Shown here piece after piece: positions 42,505 through 56,000 of a stretch of DNA of 64,000 nucleotides. The notes below the pieces were generated by a model. It worked only from the letters and a program-made list of their open reading frames with translations, was not told where the DNA came from and did no database searches. The translations under genes were made by a program, and so were the position numbers. Each line of letters starts with the position of its first letter. The stretch's first letter is position 1. This stretch comes from Hybos culiciformis (lineage: Eukaryota; Arthropoda; Insecta; Diptera; Hybotidae). The stretch is taken from positions 33,584,029 to 33,648,028 of the forward strand of contig OZ023275.1 in the NCBI GenBank assembly GCA_964007475.1. The letters are read 5' to 3'.

Positions 42505-43472
42505 CATATAATACTCCATTTAGTGATCTAAATTCTATAGCACTAAATACAACATAACGATCCCCAACGCATTAAAATGCGATAATTCGTTTTAGAATTT
42601 ATGTGATATTTCGTTTTCAAATGAATTATCACATAAAAACCAAAAAATATATTTTATGTGATAATTCGTCTTTTTACGAATTAGTGCATAAATTTTGAAA
42701 ATGAAGATTTATGCACTAATTCGTGTTCAAATGAATTAGTGCACAAATAATGGCTCCGTGAATTATCGCATAATGACATATCACATAATTTTTAAAATGA
42801 ATTATCACATCATTTTTTTACAATGTTTTTCTACACTGTTTATGACAGGCGGCAATTTAGTTTGAGTATGAGTAATGAATCCAAAAATATTCAGAAAATA
42901 GACTTACTTAATATACAAATATTTTATCATTTCCTTTCCTTCTCAGTCTAATTATTATAATTCAACAAAAAAAAAAAATAAGTAAATTAAATAAATAAAC
43001 TATATAAACGTTTCCACATTCGAAAAACAAAATATTTATATTTATATTTTTATTCATAATTAAAACTATTTTTACAAATTTTACTTAGATATTTGTAATT
43101 TTTGCATGTTTTTAAATAAATGTTTTTCAACTAAATGTTTCTAATTGAATCAATATTGGCGGTTTCTGTAAATCAAATCACCTTAAAATCTAAATCCATA
43201 AAATTTGGCAGCATAGGGGAGAAAAAATTGGCACAATTAATTTTTGTGAAAAACAGAAGAAAATGTTTTTTTTTTTAAATTTAGTCAACATCAATATAAA
43301 TATAAAGCCGTCTAAAGAAAAGAAAAAGCAATGCATTCAAAGCATTTTGTAGGCATTTATGTAAAGTAAATCATATAGAAAGTTCTTATAGAAATATTGA
43401 AGATTAACTTGTAAAATGGGATTAACACGTAAACATTTTTTTATTAAATCATTAAAATTAATTTTGTGTAAC

Positions 43473-43640
43473 AAAAAATCGGATTGAATTGAATAAAAAA
43501 TTACATAATTCGAAAAAATTCAATCCGGGGAATAAAAAACCTAGTTATATTTCTTCATAAATAAAATGGGGATTTTTTATTTCCGGATTGAATTTGTTCG
43601 TTTTATAGAAGTTTATTTTCAATTCAATCCGGTTTTTTTT
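43473..43640. repeat. Fold-back repeat with four alternating TTCAATCCGG blocks
   Basis: GGATTGAA at 43481 and TTCAATCC at about 43623 form outer arms. An inner pair (43519-43541 and 43570-43592) are near-perfect reverse complements around a 28-base spacer. The structure resembles a small fold-back MITE. It ends about 360 bp before the presumed start codon of the zinc-finger gene, so it could lie in that gene's promoter or 5' UTR. Confidence 0.7.
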
Positions 43641-43999
43641 TTCAAATATTAATATATACATATATTAATATTAATAATTTAATAAATTTATTTTAATAAT
43701 AAATAATAATTTTTTTTTTTCGATTGTAAGCCCTTTTCACAAATCAATCTATAATTTTTCTATTGGGATTTTTTAATAAAGTTTGTATTTTTTTTATCCC
43801 TAACATATTTTTTTTTTATATTTCTAGATGACTTTATATTTATGTCGGTGTTGGTTTAGTATAAATAATATGAAATTTTTTTTAAATAAATATTTATAAT
43901 GTATTTTTATTTTTATATAATATTTTCAGAATTATTATAAAAAGAAATACCTATTAACAAAAAAAATATATACCTATATTGTATATTTTTTTTTTTAAA

Positions 44000-44054
44000 A
44001 TGTCAACAAACGAAGGCTTAACGTTTGGATCATTCAATATGGATTACGATAAAG
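44000..44054 (+). CDS. Zinc-finger gene, presumed first coding exon
   Basis: ATG at 44000 opens 18 codons (M-S-T-N-E-G-L-T-F-G-S-F-N-M-D-Y-D-K) plus one base, followed by GTGAAA as donor. The base composition is clearly less A/T-rich than the flanks, and the phase matches the exon at 57865. The donor is weaker than those of the later exons, and a 13.8-kb intron separates the two, so the link needs transcript support. ATG is preceded by A-rich sequence (AAAATG). Confidence 0.6.
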
Positions 44055-47000
44055 GTGAAACAAAAAAAAAAATTATAACTTGACAAAATTTACAAAATTT
44101 TTATTTAGTTAGTTAGCACTTTTGATATTTAGATTTGCACGAATTTTTTTTTTTATTTTTTCATAATACCTTTTATTTGGATTTTTTGGATTATTAATAA
44201 TTTGAATGTTGTTTTTAATAATATTTACAGTGTTTTTCAAACTATGGAATTGCGATATAATCGTATAATATAAATTTTGTCTGCCAAAAATTTAATTTTT
44301 CAAAAAAGAAAATTTATTTATATTTCTATGATATTTGTTCCAAAATACATTTTTATATGTAAGTATTTCTATATAAATGCTGCAAAGATTAGTTTCACCT
44401 ATATATAAAGTTTGGCTCAATTTACAGTTTTTAGTTCGCACTTCCAAAAAGTTTGAAAACTACTAATAGTATATACAAAATTAAATAATAATAATTGTTC
44501 TTAAAATTTTTAACATACAATTTTTTAATATTTGTAATACATATAAAATTTAGTATAATTATTCACTTTTCTATATTATTGATTAATCAATTGACGATAC
44601 AAGACCATCGTAATATCTACTACGTGTAGAATATTAAAATTGATATATTTTTACAGTTCTTCGTTAGGAGTCGATGGAGTGCATATATATCGCAGCAAAA
44701 TTCGAAATAAGTACAAAAATATTTAATAAAAAAACAACCTACCTGCAAGTGATAAATTGTTATAGAGGCGTTATGCACGTAGGTTCAGTTCAAATTAAAA
44801 TAACATTGGATAAATAGAAATAAAACAAAGCATAATATAATAGAAAAAAATTTTCGAACACTATTGCTGGTTTTTTATATATTGTAGATATATGCGACTG
44901 TATATAGCGATCATAACACAGTTTAATTTTAATTTTTAATAAAAGTCTACTTCTTCAGTTTCCATATAAACTTAAAAAATATTTAAAAAAAAAATTTCGA
45001 CTTCACAAAATTCTACATTCGATATAAAATTACCAGTTTTTTTTAATCAGCTTTTTTTTTTTCAAATTCTCTTAAGAAATTTCTATGTAAGTATTTAAAT
45101 GACCTTTATTTCAATAATTTTTTACTTTTTATTTTCAATAGTACTTAAGATCTACATATTATTTGTATTACCAAAGTACAAAAGATCTTTAGAAATATCC
45201 AACAATTCAATAATTTACATATGTATACAGAGACATTGTAATTTGTCAAGCTTACGTTATTACTAAAATAGTTAAAATAAGTTTTTTATGTCTCTTTTTT
45301 GGATTTCTGACATATCGCGAAGATTAACTAGATTTTTCTTTTCATATGTTTTAGTCAAACATATATAAATATAAATATATATATGTCTATATCTATAATT
45401 ATTTTTATACTAAGTTCAAACATTTAGATACAGTATCTGTTTGAGAAATAATTTGTGTCTTTGTACCTTCCTCTATAAAATAATATTATTTATATTATTG
45501 ATAAAATTAAAGCTCTTAGTTTCTACCAATTTCTGAATCAATATTTAAAACATTTTCTGCATTTATTAAAAATCAAAAATGAAATCAATAATTTAAATTT
45601 TTTATTTTCATTGGGGTTTTCAATAGCTATATTTAGTATTTTGTTGTTCATTAAATTTGATATTAAATTAATATTTTTTTGCGAAGAAAAATTACTATCC
45701 CATCAAATTTTCTGATATAAATAACATAGGAAATTTTTTTCGCATACATCTAATAGTACCGCATATACCGAATCCATTAACCCAAAACCACTTTTTTTTT
45801 TTTCGTTATTTCTTAATCTCCAAGGAAACTAACATTAACGTAATTTAATTGAATGAATTTATGGAAAATTATTTCCAAGTCATGCTATCAGAAAATATTT
45901 GTATTTCTACCTACTTTTTCTTATAAGTCTAAAAAATTTCAACAGCCATTAAAAGCTATTCATGTATAAATTTCTGTATTAACCATAGTTAGGTATAGCG
46001 TATAAATTAAAGTATAAGTATAATTTCGAGTTTCTACATCATGAACTCAATTGCCAAACAACTCTGTTGGTATACAGAAAATTTTTAGTATTTTTTTTTT
46101 TTTATTTTTATATGCCACTTTGAAACATTGTATAGTATCTACTCTTTTTGAAATATCTACAATCTACATACATTTATAATGTCAACGAACAAAATTACAT
46201 CATATTTTCGAAAACTCTACAGTAAAAACTTGATCTGTATTCTTCTAAATGGATTTAACTGCTGTATAATTGGTAATTATTATTATTATTTATTTAATTT
46301 AATAGCAGGCTTAGTAATAATAAAAGATAAATAATAGAGAATGTCATAGTAATTTCAAAATATTTATTATACTGTTTCCTATAATTAAGAAAATAATATA
46401 TTATTTGTCCCTGTTGAATGAAAATAGCGAAAGTAAAGACTTGTTGCCGTCTTTAATAACAAAATCAGAAAATTTCGTCAGAGACATATTTAAAATAATA
46501 AATCCTCAGTTTTAATAAAAGATTCACGCAAGATTAACTATAGTAAGGTATGTGTGTTAGTAAATTTTGTTTGTAAGCAATAGACCGAAACATAACATAT
46601 ACCTACTTTAAAAATTTAATAATAACAATTTATTTATATTTGGGTATGTCTTAAATAAAAAAAATTATATCATATATAGGTATATAAAACTTCACGTTTT
46701 GTAAGCTAAATAACTCAAGATAACTGATCGCTGCCCTATCCAACAGACTTTCGTTTTATTCACGTAGTTTTATTATTACTATATTACACCTAAATATAAA
46801 ATCCATTTGACTGATTACTTCACAAAAATATCGTGTTCTTCCATATAAGCTTTGCTGAAAAATCGAAAACTGCACGTTTGCTTTCAAACAACAATATTGT
46901 TATATGAAGAAAATTTAAACATTTATATTTTCCTTAACGATTTTCCCAAAAAAAAAAAAAATATAATAAAACTTTGAAAAATAAGAATATTCCAATATAA

Positions 47001-50000
47001 TTTTTGCTTCTTGCTGTTTGGAATCATGCTATTCCGTGAATCATGAAATTTAATATTATTTTTGTTATAAAATTAATGACTTTGCTATAGGGTGTAACCC
47101 ACACCCATCTCACTCTTTTCATTTTAGTACAACATAAAAGTACACATATAACAAGAATATACGGCTAGATATATAACTATATTTATTTATAATAATCTTT
47201 TTTTATTTTTTTTTTTGAGGGCATTAAAAGTTCGAACATAATTTTTCTTATTTTCTGAACCGACACACGAATACATCTGTATTTTTTCTGAATTTGCGCA
47301 AAAATGTGTACTATGTAAAATGGTATCCAAAAGATCGTTATAAAAATGTTTTTTTTTTTTCGTTCGTTTATTTTCCAGTTGTACCTATATATCAGAGAAA
47401 TAATCAAAAAACCCCATAAGTTACTTTCAGGAAAATAATTTTGCAGTGAAAAAAAGAAGTTGAATATAAATTTACTTTCAGCATGAATTCCCTCTAGGTA
47501 GCCTCAAGCTAGTTCTATGAAATTTTATGTAACAAGTTAACAAATTCAAATGAGGAACACTATCCTCTATACACTATACCCCTTAGACAAAATATTATAG
47601 GTTTGTTTTTTTTTTTTTAAATCAGTTAGATGTAATCTAAATTTACTTATGAATTCATGAAAAAAAAAAAGATTTAGATATAAGATTGTTTTGTTTTCAA
47701 ATTAAAAAAGACTTTGAGTAAACAATATTTGTTACCAAAAAAGTCTTAAATAAAATGTACCGAAGTATAACATAAAAATAATTACAGTATTCAGACTTCA
47801 AAGCTTAAAAATATACTATCGCAATCGAGATCGCAATTATTGTAAAGATAATATTTTAGTAAGGGATAGAGGAAAATAAAAGTTTGTAGTTTACTATGCA
47901 TCGTCTATCAACCTGTAACCTACCATTTAATTAAAATTCATTTAATTTAACTCATAATTAATAAACAGAAACTGAATTAACTGAATTTTCTCTATACATT
48001 AAATCTACATCACGTTATGAATTTAATTTATTTAAAATATGAGAGGCATTGAACTCATTCACGAGTTTGTCCCTAATAAATAATGATTATAAATTTAGTT
48101 TCCCAGAATCATTAATTTCGTGCGTCATTATAACATTGTAACTAACAAAATAATTTTAAGTTAAGTCCCTACGTATATGATATTTGAAAACTGTATTTTA
48201 CTTTAACTTTCAATTACTGGATACTACTTCGTCCCCATCTCTGTAATGATTTTATTTTAAAATGAAAAAAAAGTTTTAATACCTTCATTCGAATTCGGAA
48301 CAAGAGAAGTAATCTAAATTCTGGTTCTGAACTTATAATAAAAATTATCAATGCCTCACTTAAAAATTAATCAAGAACTTGAATTTTGCTGATTTGAAGT
48401 ATCATTGCTTGTCTAAAGGCTGATTTCTAAGACTTTTAAGATTTTGCAAACTTAATTTTATTTTTCTTAAATAAGCATGAGACATTTTTAAAAGGGAAAT
48501 TAGTTTGTTGAATGTACAATTTGAGGAATTTAAACAAATATCGAAATTTATTTTTAAAACTGAGAATTTCCTACAACTTTAGTAATCAAATATCTTTTTA
48601 TTCAATTAATTTATGTGCACGTATATTATGTCGCAATTTCCGTGGCTGAATCAAAAGCAGCCACATAATTATATTGAAACCTTTAAAAAAAAAAAACCTT
48701 TATTGCGCAAATATAACTTGAATCCAAAAAATATATATTTTATATTTCAATCTATATATATTTTTGTTCATAGTCCCAACCCAAAAAAATCAATATTCTT
48801 TTCATGAATAACACAAGAATGAAAAAAAAAAAAAAAAATCGGAGCACTTCAGCCCGAATTTTATGTGTACATATAATGTTTTGGATTAATAATCGTTCTA
48901 CACTTCTGCCTCGTTTTTTTCGTATAAATTTTTATATGCTCAAAGTTTATATTTTTCATGTATACAGATTTTCAATGTATTATATTATATACTTGTATTT
49001 TATACAACGAGCATATTGAACACGAATATATACCTTTTGACATATGTACACAGCACGTAATATTTATGGATACCTAAATAAACATAAAAAACAGAATAAA
49101 GAATGATTTTGAAGATCTTTAAAGAGTTTCACTTATAAATGGAAGTTTTACGAATGAAAAAAAATAAATTAAGGTATGTGTAGTTTTGTTAAAATCGCAG
49201 TATATACATTTAGATAAATTTTAAGAACTTTTATATTTTCAGTATAATAATTATAATATTATGTATAAGTATATCTGAAAAATAGTACGAAATAATCGTG
49301 AAAACAAAACAAATTAAATTTCATTGTTAGAAATAATATTTATGAAGAAAATTTTCTCACTGTTTCGAAGAAAAGATGTCTTTATTATATTTTAAGGGTC
49401 ATCTGTATATTCTTTTTAGATTTTCAAGACCTGATGTTGGAAAATATTTTTGAATTGAGATATTTTAGCACTACTACGCACTATACTGTGGAGTGGAAGA
49501 ATAATACTCCACTTAATACCTCAAGATATAATTACAAAGAAAATAATCTATCTATAATATTTTTTTTATATAAAAATAGCAACATACTATGTATAACATG
49601 ATCAAGAAAAAATTAATTTTATATACATATATATTTTTTTTTATTCTATTTTGTAAACGGAAAATTTTTCAAAGTGTACTTTTTTAGTTCATATAATAAG
49701 TATATAAAAAAAAGTTCTGTGTATAACTTATTTCGGTTGTAGAATTAAGTATACGTTTTAAATTCGAAAAAGCACCAGAATAAAATTTTCTTCAAACTTG
49801 ATTAAAACTCGTACGATATAATATAGCATGGCAATATTAATAAAATATAAGTTGTAGATACATAATTGTATATTAAATTCAGGATAATAAAATAAAGATT
49901 AATGAGTGAAACATAATAATAAAAGAGGAAATTTATGTATTAAAGATAAGTGATTATACGAAAAGCAGAAACTCTGTTGTAAAATGTCTAGTAAATCAAA

Positions 50001-53000
50001 ATGGGAAAATATAAAATGTTAGAGATTTAATTCTGCTCTATATACGTAAGTATCTAAAACCTATCAAATTATTTAGTAGAACATATATACAGGATTGTGT
50101 TATATCCACATCAAAAGGTTATAAGAATATAATTAATTTATTAGTATATATTATTTTATATATTCGTATTTGTTGTATTTTATGTATAAATATATACTAT
50201 AAAAAAGGTTACGAAAAGGTTATAACAAGCTATAAAGAGAATTATTAAAATTATTTGAACACTGTTTTGAAAAAAGGAAAAATATTGAAAATTGTTTTTA
50301 CCTAATACTTTTATCATGAAATACTTAGTTAACCTATTTCCACGAAGTATTTACTGAAGTATAAATGTTTACAGTGTCTTTATTTAAAAATAATAATTTT
50401 TTTTTTTGATGGAGGGGAAATCTTCAAAAGACATCTGGACCTGTTGTTACTAGGTCACTGATAGTGTGAGGTTTTTACTCACTAAAACCACCTCCATATA
50501 TCATAACCGATGTTCTAGATCGACCAATGATTTATTTTTCTAATGCTTGTTTTCACGTGATTAGGAGAATTATTATATCCAATAATACTCCTTAGCGGTT
50601 ATGCCATTAGTTCGTGCGGCTTGGTGCGTTTGAGTCGACGGATGTTGTTACATACATCTATTCATTCTATCATCTCGGAGTTTACATGTAATTGCAGACG
50701 ATCATTGTGCCTACCTGCAAATCTCTTGACCTCCTCTGCGACTAGGTTGATTTGCAAGTCACGGTGAAGGTCTTCATTCCTTACATACCACGGAGCATTT
50801 ACAATACCACGAAGCACTTTGTTTTGAAACGTTTGGATCATTTTAGCATTAGTTTTTCTTGTGCATCCCCATAATTGGATGCCGTAAGTCCAAACAGGCT
50901 TTAGCACTTGTTTATAAATCAAAATTTTATTCTCCACTGACAATTCAGAGTTGCGACCTAATAACCAATATAGTTTCCTGTATTTGATATTTAGTTCATC
51001 TTTCTTTTTTTTTTAATGTGCTCTTTCCATTTTACCTTAGCATTCAAGTTCATTCCGAGGTACTTAGCAGTGTTAGCAAGAGTGATATTGGTTGATAAGA
51101 TGTTACCTCAGTAGGTGGTTTCCCTTGCTTTGGTACAACTATTACTTCCGCTATTTTCCAATGCCAGGGCACATATTTCAGTCTAAAACAGGCATTTATT
51201 ATATACTGCAGTTTTTGTAGTGCCACCTCTGGTAGCTCTTTTATAGCCTGTCCGGTAATAAGGTCATAGCCTGGTGCTTTTTTATTACTGAGTCCATACC
51301 TACACATATGCCTAAGTTCTTTGAGAGTGACGAATGTTATTTCAATTTCATCAATCTTATCCTTGAAGCTTGTATTTTCTACATTTGTAATTTTTTGTGG
51401 ACTTGGCTTGAAAACATTTGACAAATGTTCTGCAAAGAGGTTTGCTTTTTGATGGTGATTTCCAACCCATGTAGCATCATGATTCTTCAATGGCGGGTCT
51501 GGTAGCAAGGGTCTCTTCAGTCGTTTAGCTGCTTTCCAAAGCGAGTAGTCTGTGCTTGCATCTGCTGTTAATTTTCCTAGAAAACTATTAATTGATTCAT
51601 TTTTATACTCTTTAATGCTTCTTTTCAGAATATTGTTGAGACGATTAAAAACTGTTTTGTCTCCAGGATAACGTGATAATTGCCATTTTCTTCCGTTTGC
51701 ATTCCATGTGGAAATTTTTAGATTTTGGCTCATTATGAAGTCTGGTTACTCTTGACCCTACTGATTTCATCACTCAGGGTTTTGATTGCATGATCTTGGC
51801 TATCTAGCCTTTGCAAGACAAGAGTTAACATTCCTTTCACCAAATTTTCTTCTTCCTGACGCACATTTCTCACAATCTGAGAGTACGATTTCGTTTTTGT
51901 AGTTTGATTGTCAGTTTGTGAATTGGTCGAAGAAGCTCGAGGTTTACTATCCTTACCGCCTGGAGTCGGCTTTAGTTGTTTAGGGTTGATTTATTTGACA
52001 AATATATAAACGAAATAAAAATAAGCAAAATGAAAATACTAATTCAGCTTTATGTCGCAACTTCTAATAATGAAATAAAGATTCTTGTGATATGTATAAG
52101 AAAAGAAATCATTTACAAATTGGGGTCCGTATCCGTACTGAATTCTATAAACCATGTAATGTAAAAACAGATAATTATTTTCGTTTCAATTCATATAATA
52201 GATTTAAATGTTTGTACTTATATTTTTAATGTTATTGTAATATTATAATATATATTATAATATATATTTAAGCATATAGTTAACTACAAATATCCAAACA
52301 TCCAAACTTATGCATTATATATTAATGTAAACTTCTTCGTTTTTCTTTAATTAATTCAATTATTTCTCTCGGATATCTTATTAAGGACTGATACTCACTA
52401 TGCTCAAGTGGTGTGTTATTCTCTGCTGCTTTGCTGAACATCTGCAATGAGCTGCTGTACTTCTGAGTCTATTTGGTCTTTTGTTTCAAGTGGAGATCTT
52501 TGTACAATAAATGACTCGAGATCGTTTCTAAACTTATTCCAATTCGTTTTGTTGTTGGTTATTCTGGGAAGAGTTTCCTTTTTTATAATCTTTTCGCTAA
52601 GGACCAAAATCACAGGAGTGTGATCTGATGACAAATCATCGCTATTCTCAACTTCAAGATGATTGTTAGATATTCCTTTAACGATAAAAAAGTCAATCAA
52701 ATCTGGTATTTTAGAAGGATCAGTTGGCCAATAGGTTGGAGAGCCAGAAGAGAGAAAATCACAATTATGGCTTCTACCCTCTTGATATAGTATTTTTCCT
52801 TTTAGAGTAGTTAGTCTCGAACCCCAATACGTGTGTTTAGCATTGAAATCACCGCCAATGATGAAATTGTTTCCCAACATTTGAAAGAGGTTATTGTAAT
52901 CCTCCCTGGTGGGAGAGCACCTGGGTGGATAATATATTGCCGCAACTTTAAGATTTTCAGTTTTCGTCATTATGTTAACTGTTGTTACTTGCATGCTCAG

Positions 53001-56000
53001 GTTTTCTACCTTAGTTTCCTCATGGTGTTGTGTGTTGCTTCTTATTAGAATTGCTGCACCTCCTCTTGCCCTATTCGCAGGGTGTGGAGTATGGTAACAA
53101 GAGAAATGTGGTATTCTAATGCATGTTTGTGCAGTGAAGTGAGTTTCTGAGACTAAAAAAATATCAATCTCTTCGCTTTCTAAAAAAATTATAAATTCAG
53201 AAAGATGTTGCAGGAGACCGTTTGCATTCCATGTGGAAATTTTTAGATTTTGGCTCATTATGAAGTCTGGTTACTCTTGACCCTACTGATTTCATCACTC
53301 AGGGTTTTGATTCCATGATCTTGGCTATCTAGCCTTTGCAAGACAAGAGTTAACATTCCTTTCACCAAATTTTCTTCTTCCTGACGCACATTTCTCACAA
53401 TCTGAGAGTACGATTTCGTTTTTGTAGTTTGATTGTCAGTTTGTGAATTGGTCGAAGAAGCTCGAGGTTTACTATCCTTACCGCCTGGAGTCGGCTTTAG
53501 TTGTTTAGGGTTGATTTATTTGACAAATATATAAACGAAATAAAAATAAGAAAAATGAAAATACTAATTCAGCTTTATGTCGCAACTTCTAATAATGAAA
53601 TAAAGATTCTTGTGATATGTCTAAGAAAAGAAATCATTTACAAATTGGGGTCCGTATCCGTACTGAATTCTATAAACCATGTAATGTAAAAACAGATAAT
53701 TATTTTCGTTTCAATTCATATAATAGATTTAAATGTTTGTACTTATATTTTTAATGTTATTGTAATATTATAATATATATTATAATATATATTTAAGCAT
53801 ATAGTTAACTACAAATATCCAAACATCCAAACTTATGCATTATATATTAATGTAAACTTGTGAATCTAACATTAAATCAACAAAATTTCTATTTATTTTT
53901 TTTTGGATATTTATAAAGCTCCAAACAAAAATTTTTAAATCTAATTTGAAAATTCTAAAAATTTATTATATTTGATTTTGACATTTTAGTTTGCTGCACA
54001 CATAGAAGATGTTTTCATATTAAATTTCTTGAAAATTCTTAACTTCATGAGTTATAACTTTGAACATAAAAATCTATCAATTATACTCGAAATGACAGAA
54101 ATGATTGGCATACTGATTGATGGGATTTATAAATTTTTATAAAATGAAATACAACAAGAGGAGAATATTATTTCTGCCATTCTGTATTATACGTATATAT
54201 TATGCACTACATTATGTATATATTATGTACGTATATATTATGTACTAGATATATTTTCCGTTCATTAATCTTCCATGATTTGCAGCAATAGCGCGTACAC
54301 ATTTCACAGCAATAATGTCGAGTGGATAAAAAAAATATATACAAACGTTCAATATATTTTATACTGTTTCATGACTTGCAAGTTTGTTTAATAAATCATA
54401 AAGTAAAAAAAACTCCGGGAAATGTATGCTAGTATGTACATAGGTATTGTAGAAATTTTCTCATGTTTTCAAGAATATTGAAATTTTGAACAGCACACGA
54501 AAATAATTTCTTATAATTAGTTTTATTTTTGTATCTTAACTTAAATGCAGTGGGCGTTAAAACTATTTTTTGATCTGTAAAATCTTAGGGACACACTAAG
54601 TGTAGATTATATCAATATATTAATAAAGCTTTATGAAAGATATAATTTTGGTATAATATACTTGTCAGAAAGAAAATATTAAAATAAAATAGATGCAACA
54701 ACTTTAGCATAAATTTTAATTATTATTATTTATATTTATTTATATTATTATTTCTGATTACTGCGAAAGATTTCTATTAATTTCAATTATATATCTATAA
54801 ATATTATGCAAGATTTTGTAGGCTATCTTAATTTATTATCATGTACACTAAGTAATAAGTAATACGTAAGGTTCTGTAATTAGAAATTTTTTTTTAACAA
54901 AATAAAATTTATATTTGAAAAATTTTGACTTTAGAAAGATAGCGAATTCAATTATGAATGTAAATATAAATTAAAACTTGTTTTGAAAGACTCATCAATT
55001 TATTATAAATTTGATACAAAATATACTAATTATAATAATGTGCCTACATTATGATTGTATTATTTGTATCTTCCCTTTTATTCTTTCGTGTTTTATCTGG
55101 ATTAACATTTACAGTCAAACAGCTGTTTTTTATTAAGATTTTTATTACGTAAACACAAAAATAAATGGATTTCTTGAAAAGTTTCACACTAAATAGATTG
55201 GAATGACTGTTGAAGTTAAAATGAATGTCCCTCTCAACTGTTTTTAATAAATAATTTTTATTTCCAAATAGTTAAATAATAAATTTGTACATAATCTTTC
55301 ATCAGAATTAAATAAATTCTGAATGCCAAAAAATTTGCAAGATATTGCGACTTTTCAAAATCTACTATTGAAATCAAATTCATTGAATCTGAATTATTCT
55401 ATTCTCATTTCTAATTATTTGATAAAATTATGGTTTCCTTCTTTGATTATTAATTTTATAGTACTATCGATCAGTGACTATAATATCTATGGCCCAATTT
55501 TTGTTTTTATATATAGTTTAGCGAAAATTTAAACATCCGACAGGTATAAAATTTTTAAATGTGAGAAACTCAATCTTTTAATTTCTTTATATTATTCTCA
55601 ATCCGGTTTATTTAATGCGTGCATTACTTTAACTTTATTTCCACACAAAAATTTACTTAAAAATCTTTAATCCCACCCGTATTAGGCACTTAAAGCTATA
55701 CAACATATATACATATAAATGAATTTCAAAGAAGTTTTAAAACCTACTTAATTTGTTAGGAATTCTGCAAAATAGATATTATGAATGGATTTATTAAATA
55801 TTAAAAACAGAATTTAGAATGTTTACTTAGGTTACCATTTAAAAATTAATAATTTATAAATTGATAAATTATAAATGATAAATTATATAATAATTTTTTT
55901 TTTGCACAATTTATAGCACGCTAAAATATAGAATTTATACTTTGTTACTACAGCAGCGAGCTGCTGTTGTTATTAGTTCAATTGAAATTGTGTAATTTTG

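Larger units (their letters stand above)
41868..42813. repeat. Repeat cluster built on GAATTATCACATAAAA in both orientations
   Basis: The 16-18 base word ACGAATTATCACATAAAA and close variants (ATCGCATAATG, TTAGTGCATAAAT) occur at about 41868, 41905, 41961, 42017 (reversed), 42580 (reversed), 42596 (reversed), 42621, 42652 (reversed), 42676, 42707 (reversed), 42731, 42758 and 42798. Between the two halves of the cluster lie a fold-back element and a 31-bp minisatellite. The outermost copies (41868 and 42758) are in the same orientation, and each is followed by CATAATG plus T or A plus CAT. No coding sequence is evident. Confidence 0.8.
50397..53859 (-). mobile_element. Dead Jockey-like non-LTR retrotransposon with a 642-bp internal duplication
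   Basis: Read on the minus strand: a 5' region (53859-53516), the end of ORF1, the ORF2 endonuclease half, a second copy of the 5' region (52334-51693), the reverse-transcriptase half, a 3' UTR and an A11 tail (plus-strand T run at 50397-50407). It lies antisense in the 13.8-kb intron of the zinc-finger gene. It cannot be active: the reverse-transcriptase catalytic core is deleted, the frame is broken in three places, and a duplicate interrupts ORF2. The 5' boundary is uncertain, because bases upstream of 53516 have no coding signal and could be 5' UTR or host DNA. No clear target-site duplication was found. Confidence 0.85.

Noticed and set aside
48613..48807. ORF with M-S-Q-F-P-W-L-N-Q
   Set aside because: Brief, runs into A11 and low-complexity Lys/Ile/Tyr codons; no splice support as a zinc-finger exon.
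51050..51733. A continuous 227-codon protein joining the ORF2 start to the RT region
   Set aside because: The join is a by-product of the inner 642-bp copy, not a natural endonuclease-less LINE protein; the tail after SLL is out of frame through a deletion.
52833..53048. Plus-strand ORF of 71 codons
   Set aside because: Antisense shadow of the LINE endonuclease.
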